Source of the DNA: Bradyrhizobium sp. LTSP885
GTDB taxonomy: Bacteria > Pseudomonadota > Alphaproteobacteria > Rhizobiales > Xanthobacteraceae
Assembly: GCF_000938305.1 (NCBI RefSeq)
Contig: NZ_JYMT01000010.1
Span: forward strand, 155,486 to 219,485
Direction of reading: 5' to 3'
DNA: 64,000 bases
The position numbers and the translations under genes were made by a program. Shown here one piece after another: positions 17,583-26,415 of this stretch. The notes under the pieces were generated by a model that was not told the origin of the DNA, did no database searches, and worked only from the letters and a program-made list of their open reading frames with translations. Within the stretch, counting starts at the first letter, position 1; each line of letters begins with the position of its first letter.

Positions 17583-18200
17583 ATGCGCAAAGTTGCAAAA
17601 TTCCTGGCGATTGCCGTCGCGGTATTGGGGATCGGTGTTCAGCAGAGCGCCAAAGCCGCATTCGTCGGTGCACCGATGGGCCTGCGTGGAGCCGTTCAAT
17701 ATATCAAGTTCGATCAGCCGACGCTGGCGCCGATGGCGTTCACGATGTTCTGTCTGAAGTACGAGAACGAGTGCAAGCCGCGCCGGATGGCCTTTCGGGG
17801 CAGTCGTCTGAAACTGACCGAGGAGCGGCTGGCGCAGCTTCAGGAGGTGAACCGGCAGGTCAACGAAGGGATCCGCCCGGAGCCCAACCTCGAAGGGTTG
17901 CGCGGCGAGAAGTGGCTGTTGCACCCGGCGAGCGGCGATTGCAATGATTACGCTGTGACAAAGCGTCACGATCTGATCGCAAAGGGCTGGCCATCCCGGT
18001 CAGTGCTGCTCAGCGAAGTCGTAACCACGTGGGGCGAGCATCACCTGGTCGTCGTGGTGCAGACCTTCTCAGGCGATCTCGTGCTGGACAATCTCACCGG
18101 GCATATCCTGCCCTGGTCGAAGAAGTCGTATCGCTGGGTCCGCATCCAGACCCCGAAAAACCCGAATTATTGGGCGTCGTTGGGCGATCGCGCCGTCTGA
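17583..18200 (+). CDS. BTLCP-family periplasmic cysteine peptidase
   Basis: A 205-aa protein from ATG 17583, which follows a GGGAGCGCAAG ribosome site. Signal peptide (RKVAKFLAIAVAVLGIGVQQ). The bacterial transglutaminase-like Cys-His-Asp triad is visible: Cys in SGDCNDYAVTKR, His in GEHHLVVVV and Asp in LVLDNLTGHI. BTLCP proteins include LapG, which cleaves a surface adhesin, but no LapD- or LapA-like gene is present here. It lies next to the phosphatase and a lytic transglycosylase, in keeping with an envelope role. Family secure, substrate unknown. Confidence 0.9.
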   Translation: MRKVAKFLAIAVAVLGIGVQQSAKAAFVGAPMGLRGAVQYIKFDQPTLAPMAFTMFCLKYENECKPRRMAFRGSRLKLTEERLAQLQEVNRQVNEGIRPEPNLEGLRGEKWLLHPASGDCNDYAVTKRHDLIAKGWPSRSVLLSEVVTTWGEHHLVVVVQTFSGDLVLDNLTGHILPWSKKSYRWVRIQTPKNPNYWASLGDRAV

Positions 18201-18340
18201 CGCACTCCTGGTGTCGGCGCGGAGCGAGAAGGCGCGCGCCGAAGCATCATCTAAAACCGGGCGAGCCTGCCCGGTTCGCCAGCCGCTTCCGGTCTGGCTC
18301 AGCACGGGCGCGCGATTCTAGCGCGCAATGACGCTTCTTC

Positions 18341-18420
18341 GAATCGTCATCGCGCTCTATCATTTTGTTTGAGCATGATCTTTTCGGAAAACCGCTTCAC
18401 ACTTGTCCGGATCATGCTCT
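18341..18420. repeat. dispersed palindromic repeat, copy 1
   Basis: Two joined parts. 18341-18381 matches the reverse complement of 44612-44652 at about 31 of 41 positions. 18371-18420 is an inverted repeat whose arms GAGCATGAT and ATCATGCTC are perfect. It fills the gap between the convergent BTLCP and lytic transglycosylase genes and could form a transcript hairpin on either strand. It looks like a dispersed element common in Bradyrhizobium-type genomes; that is from memory, while the second copy in this window is seen directly. Confidence 0.7.
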
Positions 18421-19210
18421 AGCGCGCCGCGACCCGCTTCCATCTGGCTTCGATGCGGGCCTTGATGAGCTTGATCCTGGCTTCATGCGCGGCCCAATAA
18501 GCGCGGCTCGCGGCGGCCGTTCCCTGACTGTATTTGGCGTACACGTCCCGCGGGTGCATCGGCGCCTGCGAAGTTACCTTTGCCATGGGTGGCGGGGGCG
18601 GAGGTGTTTCTATCGGCGCGACCGCCACCGCGGCCTCTGGCGCAGCGAACGGGGAGTTCATTGCGAGGAGGCGATTGCGAACGCGATTGCAGTAGATCTG
18701 CGAGCGCGGCGTCATGGTCTCCTCGCCGTGGCCGGCGCGGTATTTCATCAGCGCACGGCACAGGTCGCCACCGGACAGCCGCCATGCGCGACTGAGATAG
18801 AGCACTCCATAGTGGATATTGATATCCGGCTCGGCGAGTTCGGCGTTGCTGCCGCGGAAGCCGAGCATTGACGCGGTTTCTGGCCTTACTTGCATTAAGC
18901 CAATTTCGCCAGCGCGACCTACGACGGTCGGGTCATATCTGCTTTCCACAAACACGACGGCTTCGGCAATGTCCGTAGGCAGCTTGGTGCTTGCGGTCTC
19001 TCTCTCGATGATCCGACGGACCGCGGCGCGGGTCGCCGGACGGTCCGGGTCACCGACTGTTCCAACGGTCTCGGAGCTTGTCGAGGCCACGCTTTCCATG
19101 GCTGGCATTCCGTCGCCGGCGTGAAGAGGTGTAACCACCAACGAGAAGGCGATCGCAACGCTCGTGCGGGTCGCACCCCCTAGCCGACCCTTTGTTGAAA
19201 CCGATGGCAT
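18419..19210 (-). CDS. lytic transglycosylase, SLT domain
   Basis: A 263-aa periplasmic murein lytic transglycosylase that cleaves glycan strands to 1,6-anhydro ends. An N-terminal signal segment (TSVAIAFSLVVTPLHA) precedes the SLT domain at about residues 75-165. That domain has the catalytic Glu in AVVFVESRYDP, then GEIGLMQVRPETA and the late RALMKYRAGHG. The C-terminal 90 residues are a Pro-rich linker and a basic helical tail (ARIKLIKARIEARWKRVAAR). ATG 19210 is used; a GTG lies one codon upstream. Such enzymes open gaps for envelope machines. Confidence 0.93.
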   Translation of the reverse strand: MPSVSTKGRLGGATRTSVAIAFSLVVTPLHAGDGMPAMESVASTSSETVGTVGDPDRPATRAAVRRIIERETASTKLPTDIAEAVVFVESRYDPTVVGRAGEIGLMQVRPETASMLGFRGSNAELAEPDINIHYGVLYLSRAWRLSGGDLCRALMKYRAGHGEETMTPRSQIYCNRVRNRLLAMNSPFAAPEAAVAVAPIETPPPPPPMAKVTSQAPMHPRDVYAKYSQGTAAASRAYWAAHEARIKLIKARIEARWKRVAAR

Positions 19211-19290
19211 CACAAGCTGATAGCCGATCGGGGTTAAGAATAGCTGGTTTTTGACCAGATCGCCTTCTCAAGGACAGCGAAGGGAGCCGC

Positions 19291-19530
19291 TTAGCGCTTC
19301 GTTTTTTTCTCCGCCCCCATACCCGGGCTCGTCCCGAAGTTCGGAGTGCCCGTTCCCTTGAAGGCGCCACCCATCGTGTCGGATTTTGAGCCGCTGGTGC
19401 GCGACGCCCCGCTTTGTGGTTGTCCGGATTGATTGTCCTTCGTGCCCTGGCTCCAGGAAGACGAACTGCAAGTGACCGCAATCGCCGCGACGACGATGAC
19501 AAGTGCAAGCTTACCCATCATTTTCCTCAT
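19291..19530 (-). CDS. small secreted Ser/Gly-rich protein, QGxxD type
   Basis: A 79-aa protein from ATG 19530 (MRKMMGKLALVIVVAAIAVT signal segment), then a Cys in AVTCSSSSWS. This could be a lipobox-like site, but the residues before Cys (AVT) are only a partial match. The mature part is Ser/Gly/Thr-rich and starts QGTKDNQSG, like the two proteins at 14376 and 14677. It is probably disordered. Function unknown. Confidence 0.55.
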   Translation of the reverse strand: MRKMMGKLALVIVVAAIAVTCSSSSWSQGTKDNQSGQPQSGASRTSGSKSDTMGGAFKGTGTPNFGTSPGMGAEKKTKR

Positions 19531-19544
19531 GTTCAAATATGGTC

Positions 19545-20813
19545 CTACCGGGAGGATTGGCTGACACTCTGGGATAGCCCTAGCCCCACGATCACCGAAA
19601 GGCAAAACACCGCTGCGGGCCGCAGCAGCCCGGGACCGGCGAACGCCTCAAGCAGCGCAAAACAGAGGCAGCCCGCCGACGCTGCCGGAAAGAACGAGTC
19701 CCGGCCTCGTTGCAGCGCGCCGAAGAACAAGCGCAGCAGCAGCGCGGCCGCAACGATAATCGCGGCGGCGAGCCCGATCCAGCCGGTATCGGCAAAAATG
19801 CCGACGGCCGCGGAGGGCGCCGTCAGGAGCGAGCCTGGATCACTCTGATAGATCCTGCCGACGGCCGCGAAACTGCCGGCCCCCGCGCCGAGCCACCTTG
19901 TATCGGCCAGCATGCGTTCGAGTGCAGCCGTTGTTTCGGTCGGCAGCTGCGGAGCGAGCCGCAACAGAGCCGCTCCGGAGCTCTTATCGAACACGAAAGC
20001 AAGCACGATGCCGACCCCGACCAGGACTGCGACCGATAGAGCGGTGGCAGCGACCGCCGACAGGTCGAGTCTGCGGATGACGAGGATGAGCAGAACCAGC
20101 ACGACGCCGAATGCCGCGGCGACGGCGCTGTTGGTGCTGGAGAAGCCAAAGGTCGCTACTGCGCTGATCAGCGCGCCAACAATCCCACAGACGCCGATCG
20201 CAACCGAGCGGGAAAGGGCGTGGTGCGTCTCGGCCCTTTCAGCTGCAAGTTGTATCACCGCAAGATTGAGCACGAGGCCGAAGCCGCCAAAGCTTGTAGC
20301 GAGTTCTGGTGCCACGGCACTCACGAGCGCCGGTGACATCCGGTGCAGGTCCAAAGCCAAGGCGGACACCGCCGTGACGCCAGCCAAGACGAACAAGACA
20401 AGCTCGGCGCGGCTGCGATTGCGGGCCACCACGATCGTGACACCGGCTAACGAAATGCCTGCGAGGGATAAGAACAGCGCGTTGAGCGTCAATCCGAAAT
20501 CGGCCGTGACATACCCGAACGACAGGCCGCCGAGGGCGTCATGGACGCTCGTCCAGATCGGGTGCGCCGCCCCAAGCCAGATCGGGATCAGTTGGATTGC
20601 GATCAACGCCGGAATGAGAAAGAGGGCCCAGCGCACCCAGGCCGATGCGCGCAGATAATGATCGTAATCGGTTTTGCTGGCCTCGAGTGTGGTGGCCAAC
20701 AGGCTCAGCGCTGCGGCCATCATCCCAAGCTGCGCGCCAAATTTGGCGCCGGCAATGTCGAGAATGGAAGCAGAAACAATAGAAACGATGAGGGCAAAAT
20801 AAGCGAGGGACAA
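19545..20813 (-). CDS. O-antigen ligase/polymerase-like membrane protein
   Basis: A 422-aa protein with about ten to twelve hydrophobic helices and little else. Near the C-terminus, LADTRWLGAGAGSFAAVGRIYQ followed by a segment with a late hydrophobic pair fits the G-x-G-x-x-x-F motif region of WaaL/Wzy-type proteins (O-antigen ligase family). The start is a TTG at 20813. It forms a leftward pair with the small membrane protein at 20963. It is one of three Wzy/WaaL-like proteins in the locus. Assignment is by topology and this short motif. Confidence 0.65.
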   Translation of the reverse strand: MSLAYFALIVSIVSASILDIAGAKFGAQLGMMAAALSLLATTLEASKTDYDHYLRASAWVRWALFLIPALIAIQLIPIWLGAAHPIWTSVHDALGGLSFGYVTADFGLTLNALFLSLAGISLAGVTIVVARNRSRAELVLFVLAGVTAVSALALDLHRMSPALVSAVAPELATSFGGFGLVLNLAVIQLAAERAETHHALSRSVAIGVCGIVGALISAVATFGFSSTNSAVAAAFGVVLVLLILVIRRLDLSAVAATALSVAVLVGVGIVLAFVFDKSSGAALLRLAPQLPTETTAALERMLADTRWLGAGAGSFAAVGRIYQSDPGSLLTAPSAAVGIFADTGWIGLAAAIIVAAALLLRLFFGALQRGRDSFFPAASAGCLCFALLEAFAGPGLLRPAAVFCLSVIVGLGLSQSVSQSSR

Positions 20814-20962
20814 ACGGCGCGCTCGAAGCAGACTTCAGTCGATTGAACTTGGGACCAGCCACGCCACCATACAAGTCGTCCGCCTGTTTTCAAGCGCAGG
20901 ACTGCCTTCGCCCACCCAGATCGCGTCACAAGGTGAGGATGCGGAAGCTCAGGGCGACAGGA

Positions 20963-21238
20963 TCAGCGTGCGGTCTTGAAGGAACGTGAGAAGACGCGGG
21001 AGGCACGGGCCGCGGCCAGCCAAAAGCGGGCGGCCGATCCAAAGAGATAACCGGCCTGAAGAGCCAGAGCACAAAATACGACGTCCTTCAGTCCATCGAA
21101 GAATGTGAGATTGGCAATCAAGCCGATCGGGATCGCAACCAGCGCAATGGCAATGGTCAGGGGCAGGAGCACGAACACCTGAAACCGCTGCCCCACCACA
21201 GCCCCAACGAGAAATGCAAAAATCAAAAGCTCGGTCAT
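20963..21238 (-). CDS. small membrane protein upstream of polymerase-like gene
   Basis: A 91-aa protein from ATG 21238, which has GGAGTG upstream. It has two or three hydrophobic helices (LLIFAFLVGAVVGQRFQVFV, then the AIALVAIPIGLIANL and VVFCALALQAGYLFG segments) and a basic C-terminal tail. It is co-directional with the polymerase-like gene. Function unknown; a small partner of the polysaccharide machinery is possible. Confidence 0.65.
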   Translation of the reverse strand: MTELLIFAFLVGAVVGQRFQVFVLLPLTIAIALVAIPIGLIANLTFFDGLKDVVFCALALQAGYLFGSAARFWLAAARASRVFSRSFKTAR

Positions 21239-21327
21239 CCAAAGCACTCCATGCTCTGGACTGTCGGTTCCCGGCCCTTAAAACGGCATTAAATTGAGGA
21301 TCCAGATTTTATCCTTTGCGGCTAATT

Positions 21328-21882
21328 TTACTGGCTGCAGCTGGCGAGCAGCGAATTATAAGCGTCGCGCAGACCGTTCAAGGCAATCATCCCTTTGATT
21401 TCGCTGCCATTTTCTTTCACGCTGATCGCCAGCGACGGAACGGCCTGCCATTTCGCAGATGCGAAGGCCGAGACTTCATCGGGGAGAAGGACCGCGGCGC
21501 CGGCAGCCGCCATGCTGGCCCCGAACGTTTGAGTACCAGCACCGGCGGAGGCGATGGTCACCTGGGGACGGCTTCGCGGCGGGAACGGGCGAATGAGGGC
21601 AACAAGCACCTCGATCTTGCCTTGGGGCGCACAGCGGACAATCAAGCCGGCAAAGTCCGGGTCGGATTGCGCCGTGTCCGCGGTCTTCGTGATCGCGGCA
21701 AAGCTCTCGCCCTCTTTGGGGCCTTGGCTCCGGGTGAATTTCCAGCTGGAGGCGGGGGCGGCCACGGAAATAATGCAGGCCTGCTGCGATCGTGCCGGCT
21801 GGTCAGGGCAGCGACGGTCAAGAGATAGTTCAGCGTGGTGGGCTGACAGAAGCCCAAAGAGCGCTACAGCCAAAATCGGCAC
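21328..21882 (-). CDS. secreted protein of unknown function
   Basis: A 184-aa protein from a GTG start at 21882. A short signal segment (ILAVALFGLLSAHHA) leads into a beta-rich domain with cysteines at RRCPDQ, QACIIS and VRCAPQ and a C-terminal SCSQ, so two disulfides are possible. The fragments WKFTRSQGPKEG and GASMAAAGAAVLLPDEVSAF read as a globular domain. It is divergent from the polysaccharide export gene across 271 bp. No family recognised. Confidence 0.65.
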   Translation of the reverse strand: MPILAVALFGLLSAHHAELSLDRRCPDQPARSQQACIISVAAPASSWKFTRSQGPKEGESFAAITKTADTAQSDPDFAGLIVRCAPQGKIEVLVALIRPFPPRSRPQVTIASAGAGTQTFGASMAAAGAAVLLPDEVSAFASAKWQAVPSLAISVKENGSEIKGMIALNGLRDAYNSLLASCSQ

Positions 21883-22153
21883 GGACTAGGTTCCTTGAGA
21901 TCGCGGTGCAGCCTCTTACCAAGGACACGGGCGGTTTTGGAGAGGCTCTTTTAACGGTCAGGTTGCTCTTGGAAGCGGCAAAGAAAGTACACCATTTGGT
22001 CATAAATACTTGGTCCGGCTACGAAAGAGTCACTCGCACGCAACACTGGCCGACTGATTGGCCTGTTAACCATCTGGTTCCGGCCCGAACCCTTGCCGCA
22101 CCGCCCAAGGGGCCGTACCAATTCAAGCCAATAGGGGAATCTTGGGCGCATTC

Positions 22154-23368
22154 ATGCATTCTATTGCCAGGACTTTTGCGTTTCGGGTGGGTTTCTTGGC
22201 CATTGCTTTGGCTTTGGGAGCATGCTCGACCAATCCAGGCTCCGGACCCCTGACCGACGACGTGCTCTCGAAGCAGACGGCTAATGGGCCGCAGTATGAG
22301 CTCATTCCAATCAACGCGACGACCGTCAAAATCCTGCACAGCCATGAGCCCCAGGGGCTCGTGGGCGCGTTCACCGACAAGCGGCCGCCGGCGAGTATTG
22401 TATTCGGCATTGGCGACGTGGTCAGCGTCACGATCTTCGAAGCGGCCGCGGGCGGGTTGTTTATTCCGGCCGAAGCCGGCGTTCGTCCCGGCAACTACGT
22501 GACTATCCCCGACCAGACGGTCGACAATGACGGCTTCGTCACGGTGCCCTATGCCGGGCAGATCAAGGCCGATGGCAAGACTGCGGTCGATATCCAGCGC
22601 GCGATCGTCGAGAAGATCGCTAATCGCGCGATTGAGCCGCAGGCGATCGTTGCGATGTCGTCGCAGCGCACGCAGCTCATCAGCGTGCAAGGCGAAGTCA
22701 ACGCGCCGGCGCGTTATCCGGCGAGTGCGGCGGGTGCGAAGGACAAGGTGCTTGACGCCATCACCCGCGCCGGCGGCATCAAGGGCCAGGGTTTCGAGAC
22801 ATGGGTCATGCTCGAGCGTGATGGCAAGCGGGCGACGGTGCCATTCGAAAACATGGTCATGGCGCCCGAGAACAACATCTACGTGCGGCCCAACGACAGC
22901 ATCTATGTCTATCGCGAACAGCAGAAGTTCATGGCGTTCGGCGCGAGCGGCCAGAGCGGCGAGTTCAATTTCGATGCCTGGCGCATCAACTTGACCGAAG
23001 GCGTCGGCAAGGCGGGCGGTTTGCTTGATGGGCAGGCCGACCCGGCGGCCGTGTTCCTCTATCGCCGCGAGCCGCGCGATGTCGCAGCGCAGCTCGGCAT
23101 CGACGTCAACAAGTACACATCCGATACCATCCCGGTCATCTTCAATGTGAACATGCGTGACCCCGGCGGCTTCTTCCTCGCCACCAAGGTCATGATGAAG
23201 AACCAGGACATCATCTACGTCTCGAACTCGCGCAACGTCGAAGTGTCCAAGTTCCTGACCTTCCTCCAGGTGATCATGGCGACTGGCAACGATGCGATTA
23301 ACTTGGGTAACAACGCACTCATCTTCCGAAACAACATCAAGTTTAACTCCTCAGCGCCAGGTCAGTAA
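22154..23368 (+). CDS. outer-membrane polysaccharide export lipoprotein
   Basis: A 404-aa Wza-like secretin for capsule/EPS. The ATG at 22154 gives a lipoprotein leader with lipobox LGAC and mature start CSTNPG. The export domain is visible as FGIGDVVSVTIFE, then DNDGFVTVPYAGQIKADGKTA and IVEKIANRAIEPQAIV. SLBB-type repeats follow: ISVQGEVNAPARYPA and FMAFGASGQSGEFNF. The C-terminal MKNQDIIYVSNSRNVEVSKF is a family feature. With the Wzc-like gene at 26591 it makes the trans-envelope channel. A strong terminator directly follows. Confidence 0.94.
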   Translation: MHSIARTFAFRVGFLAIALALGACSTNPGSGPLTDDVLSKQTANGPQYELIPINATTVKILHSHEPQGLVGAFTDKRPPASIVFGIGDVVSVTIFEAAAGGLFIPAEAGVRPGNYVTIPDQTVDNDGFVTVPYAGQIKADGKTAVDIQRAIVEKIANRAIEPQAIVAMSSQRTQLISVQGEVNAPARYPASAAGAKDKVLDAITRAGGIKGQGFETWVMLERDGKRATVPFENMVMAPENNIYVRPNDSIYVYREQQKFMAFGASGQSGEFNFDAWRINLTEGVGKAGGLLDGQADPAAVFLYRREPRDVAAQLGIDVNKYTSDTIPVIFNVNMRDPGGFFLATKVMMKNQDIIYVSNSRNVEVSKFLTFLQVIMATGNDAINLGNNALIFRNNIKFNSSAPGQ

Positions 23369-23395
23369 CGCGAGGAGGCTGAGCTAACAAAAGTC

Positions 23396-23434
23396 AAATG
23401 GCACCGAGGCTTTGTCTCGGTGCCATTTTTGTTT
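23396..23434 (+). terminator. rho-independent terminator of the export gene
   Basis: A 13-bp perfect stem (AAATGGCACCGAG / CTCGGTGCCATTT, arms 23396-23408 and 23416-23428) with a 7-nt loop, followed by a T-rich run. It begins 27 bp after the export gene's stop and ends about 32 bp before the next gene. Confidence 0.92.
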
Positions 23435-23466
23435 ATGAGGCTGTCTTCTGGTTTGCGGGGGACCTT

Positions 23467-24048
23467 ATGCACCGTTGGCATCGATGGCTTTGCTGCATGC
23501 TGATCGTGGCGGCCGTTACCTCGGGGCTTGGTATCGGAACGGCCTTGGGGCAGAACACGCTGGGCGTGCGTCACCGGATCGATATGGTGGTGTCGGCGGA
23601 GCCAAATTCGTCGATCTTCCAAAACCTGCGCGGGGCCAAGGGTACGCTCTCCCTCACGGTCAGGCTGTCGGCGAACTCCCGGGAGAGCCGGTTTTTCGGC
23701 ATGCTGCATCCCTCGTTTTCCGATATCGTGGTGCCTGACCGAGTGGGGCAACCGCTGGTCAAGCAGACCAAGATCTGGGAGGAGGTCACCTGCCACCAGC
23801 GCCGAGGACTGCCGAAGGTCACGGTCACGCAGCTTGCGGGGAGGTTTGGCGAGGGCGATGACAAAATCGAGATTTCCGCGATCAATCGTCATATCGGCCT
23901 TCTGGTGCCGCCGGACGAGCTTACGCCAGGGATCAAGCTAGAACCGGGGAGCGATGATGGCGGCTCGTTCCTTGGCATCCGGGCGCAAACCCGGGACAGC
24001 CGCCTGAATGTGGATTTGAAGATTTATCCCATTGATTGTTTTTTCTAA
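23467..24048 (+). CDS. secreted protein of unknown function
   Basis: A 193-aa protein from ATG 23467; the frame reaches back to 23398 only across the terminator hairpin, so the shorter start is right. Signal peptide (WLCCMLIVAAVTSGLGIGTALG). The mature part is beta-rich, with SLTVRLSANSRESRFFGMLH and RDSRLNVDLKIYPIDCFF, and two cysteines (VTCHQ and DCFF). Its end overlaps an alternative TTG start of the polymerase gene, and the chosen start of that gene follows by 31 bp. Function unknown. Confidence 0.7.
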   Translation: MHRWHRWLCCMLIVAAVTSGLGIGTALGQNTLGVRHRIDMVVSAEPNSSIFQNLRGAKGTLSLTVRLSANSRESRFFGMLHPSFSDIVVPDRVGQPLVKQTKIWEEVTCHQRRGLPKVTVTQLAGRFGEGDDKIEISAINRHIGLLVPPDELTPGIKLEPGSDDGGSFLGIRAQTRDSRLNVDLKIYPIDCFF

Positions 24049-24079
24049 GCGGCTTCGGTTGCCGCAAGACGTTGGGGAC

Positions 24080-25567
24080 ATGCGCATAAGCCGGCTGAAT
24101 ATACGTTGGTCCAGGGATCTTCCTGCGACCGCAATTCTGTTCTTTGTGGTCGCCTGCGCGCCGTTTCCATTCGGCTCCACAAACGACATTTCCATCGCTT
24201 TCTGGTGCTTGTGTCTCAGTGCCGCGTTGATCCTTGCGTCAACGCGCGCGTTGCGGACCGCACATCTGTGGTTGCTCGCCGGCATCGGCCTAATCGTCGC
24301 GGGTTACGCGTTCGTGCTGCACGAGCAGCTCTCGGATCATCCTTTCGTGGCGCCGTTCGATCCGATCTGGAAGAGAGCCTCAGAGCTGCTTCAAGTCCCG
24401 ATCGCGCCGTCCGCATCGATCGTGAAGAATGAGGCGTTCTTTGCGCTGGGCGCACCGCTTGCCAACATCCTCGCGATCATCCTGGGCATCGTCCTGGGTG
24501 CCGAGCGCCAACGCGCCCGCCAAATTCTCTGGGTCATCGCGATCTCGGGTACGATTTACGCGCTATACGGCGTGCTCTCGTTTGTGATCGAGCCGACCAT
24601 GATCCTGTGGCGTGACAAGACCGCCTATATCGGCAGCGTGACCGGCACCTTCATCAACCGCAATACTGCGGCAGTCTATTTTGGGTCGTGCGGGGTGGTC
24701 TGGATACTTCTGATCGTGGAAGCCATCCGCCGCCACATTCCGGAACGGCAGCTTTCGTGGAAGCGTCTTTGGCGAGACGTGTCGCAGATTCCATCACATG
24801 AGATCCTGCCGCAGCTCCTTGCGTTGCTGATTTGCTTTATGGCCATGTTTATGACGACCTCGCGTGCCGGTGTCAGCCTTTCGCTGCTCGCGATGATCGT
24901 CTCGATAACCGTATTCTTGCGGAAGGACCTGCCGCGACGGTTCGGTGTCTGGATATCGATGGGGGGGGGCGTGGTCGGCGCGATTGGGTTGTTGCAACTG
25001 CTCGGTAGTCGCGTCTCCAGCCGCTTTGATAGTCAGGGCTTGGTCGATGAGGGGCGCTTGGAGGCCTGGCAATCCACACTGCGGATCATTGCCGATCGTC
25101 CATGGTTTGGTACCGGTATGGGTACGTTCCAATGGGCCTTCCCCCCCTACCGGAGCCCTAACATCTCTATTCGAGGTGTTTGGGACCGGGCTCATTCAAC
25201 TCCATTGGAGCTTGCTTCGGAAGTTGGACTACCGTTGGCTCTTTTGATCGCACTTGCTTGGGTTATAATGCTAGCCCTTCTGGCAAAGGGTATATCCCGG
25301 CGTCGGCGAAGCGTAATTGTCCCGCTCGCGGCGGCGGCAACGGCAACGTTGGCGCTGATCCATTCGTGCTTGGATTTCACCCTCCAGATCCCCGGCTATA
25401 GTATTCCATTCTTTGTGCTTTTTGGCGCAGGCTTGGCGCGGTCCTGTCTCACTTACGGCGCTGGCCCAGTGAGCCGCGGATCCCTGCCGAAGGTCTCCCT
25501 CGATAACGCGCAAGAGCGCGACTTGAAGGATAACGTGGCGCAACTCCGAATAGAAAAAAGGGTCTAA
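24080..25567 (+). CDS. O-antigen ligase-family (Wzy/WaaL-like) membrane protein
   Basis: A 495-aa polytopic inner-membrane protein from ATG 24080 (TTGGGGA upstream); a TTG at 24032 is also in frame. It shows about eleven hydrophobic segments, a long periplasmic loop, and the family motif region RLEAWQSTLRIIADRPWFGTGMGTF, followed by AHSTPLELASEVGLPLALLI. These proteins transfer or polymerise undecaprenyl-linked glycans. Its position between the export gene and the Wzc gene makes it a strong candidate for the Wzy polymerase of this EPS, though two other candidates exist. Confidence 0.88.
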   Translation: MRISRLNIRWSRDLPATAILFFVVACAPFPFGSTNDISIAFWCLCLSAALILASTRALRTAHLWLLAGIGLIVAGYAFVLHEQLSDHPFVAPFDPIWKRASELLQVPIAPSASIVKNEAFFALGAPLANILAIILGIVLGAERQRARQILWVIAISGTIYALYGVLSFVIEPTMILWRDKTAYIGSVTGTFINRNTAAVYFGSCGVVWILLIVEAIRRHIPERQLSWKRLWRDVSQIPSHEILPQLLALLICFMAMFMTTSRAGVSLSLLAMIVSITVFLRKDLPRRFGVWISMGGGVVGAIGLLQLLGSRVSSRFDSQGLVDEGRLEAWQSTLRIIADRPWFGTGMGTFQWAFPPYRSPNISIRGVWDRAHSTPLELASEVGLPLALLIALAWVIMLALLAKGISRRRRSVIVPLAAAATATLALIHSCLDFTLQIPGYSIPFFVLFGAGLARSCLTYGAGPVSRGSLPKVSLDNAQERDLKDNVAQLRIEKRV

Positions 25568-25703
25568 TTTTGAAGCAGTTAGTTCGTTTACGAACATTTT
25601 AGGATAAGTGGACAGTTGCCGTTTATTGGGGTATTTTGTTTTTTGAACACCGCTTGACTGCGGTCTGCTTGCTTCGTGCGATGGCCGACGTCTGGAGTTT
25701 GCG

Positions 25704-26321
25704 ATGAGCGTCAGTAGGTTTGCGCTTCTATTGGTTGCGGCTGTGGTAGCGGCCGCTGCGGTCTCATCAGGGGCCAGCGGTGCTGTCTATCCGCCGCAAC
25801 GGCAGCTTGCTGCCCAGGTTATCTCCGATTTTAAAAGTTCACCGAACACATTGCTGCAGCAATATCCGGGCGGAGGCCCGCAGATGATCTCCCGAGTGCG
25901 CGACCTTGGCGCCTCTGATCCAACTACAGTTCCGGGCCTGATCGCGCTTTTGAAGGATCCCGCCACTACGACTGGCCAGATGCGCGCGGTCGTGGCGGGC
26001 CTTGCCCAACTAGCTCGTATGGCTGCGCAGACTGACCAAGCCTTCGCTAATGAAATCCAGACTTTGGTGGCCGGGACCAACAATCCAGATGTGATAGCCG
26101 CGTACCAAGCGGCAACTGGCGACGTTGCTATTGCTGCAGGTGGCGGTGGTGGTGGCGGTGGGTCTGGCGGCGGCGGTTCGACCGGAGGGGCTGGGCTTGC
26201 AACCGGCGGAAGGGGAGGGACTGCGACCGTCTTTGGTGGGTTGCATTACACTACGGCAGGTTCGAGCATATCTGGCGGTAGCGTAACCGGCGCTTCGGTT
26301 GCTCAGTCGGTTAGTCCCTAA
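25704..26321 (+). CDS. secreted Gly-rich protein of unknown function
   Basis: A 205-aa protein with signal peptide (FALLLVAAVVAAAAVSSGASG). A folded helical part follows (about residues 30-145, with VISDFKSSPNTLLQQYPGGG and LIALLKDPATTTGQMRAVVAGL). The C-terminal 60 residues are Gly/Ser/Thr-rich with a run of Gly (AAGGGGGGGGSGGGGS). Helical repeat packing resembling HEAT-like units is possible. It is followed by a hairpin terminator. Function unknown; it sits inside the EPS locus. Confidence 0.7.
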   Translation: MSVSRFALLLVAAVVAAAAVSSGASGAVYPPQRQLAAQVISDFKSSPNTLLQQYPGGGPQMISRVRDLGASDPTTVPGLIALLKDPATTTGQMRAVVAGLAQLARMAAQTDQAFANEIQTLVAGTNNPDVIAAYQAATGDVAIAAGGGGGGGGSGGGGSTGGAGLATGGRGGTATVFGGLHYTTAGSSISGGSVTGASVAQSVSP

Positions 26322-26372
26322 CGGAGACCAGGGTACGACCAAACGCGATTTGATCTGCAATCAAAGCAAAGT

Positions 26373-26403
26373 AAAGCGGCGCCACTGAGCGCCGCTTTGC
26401 GTT
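26373..26403 (+). terminator. hairpin terminator
   Basis: A perfect 10-bp stem, AAAGCGGCGC / GCGCCGCTTT (26373-26382 and 26389-26398) with a 6-nt loop. It lies about 50 bp after the Gly-rich gene. The T-run on the plus strand is short (TTT then GCGTT), so termination may be partial. Confidence 0.7.
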
Positions 26404-26415
26404 CAGCCGTTAAGG

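Noticed and set aside
26130..26220. GGT/GGC-rich tract as a possible simple-sequence repeat
   Set aside because: It encodes the Gly/Ser tail of the secreted protein at 25704-26321 in frame, so it is coding low complexity rather than a separate repeat.
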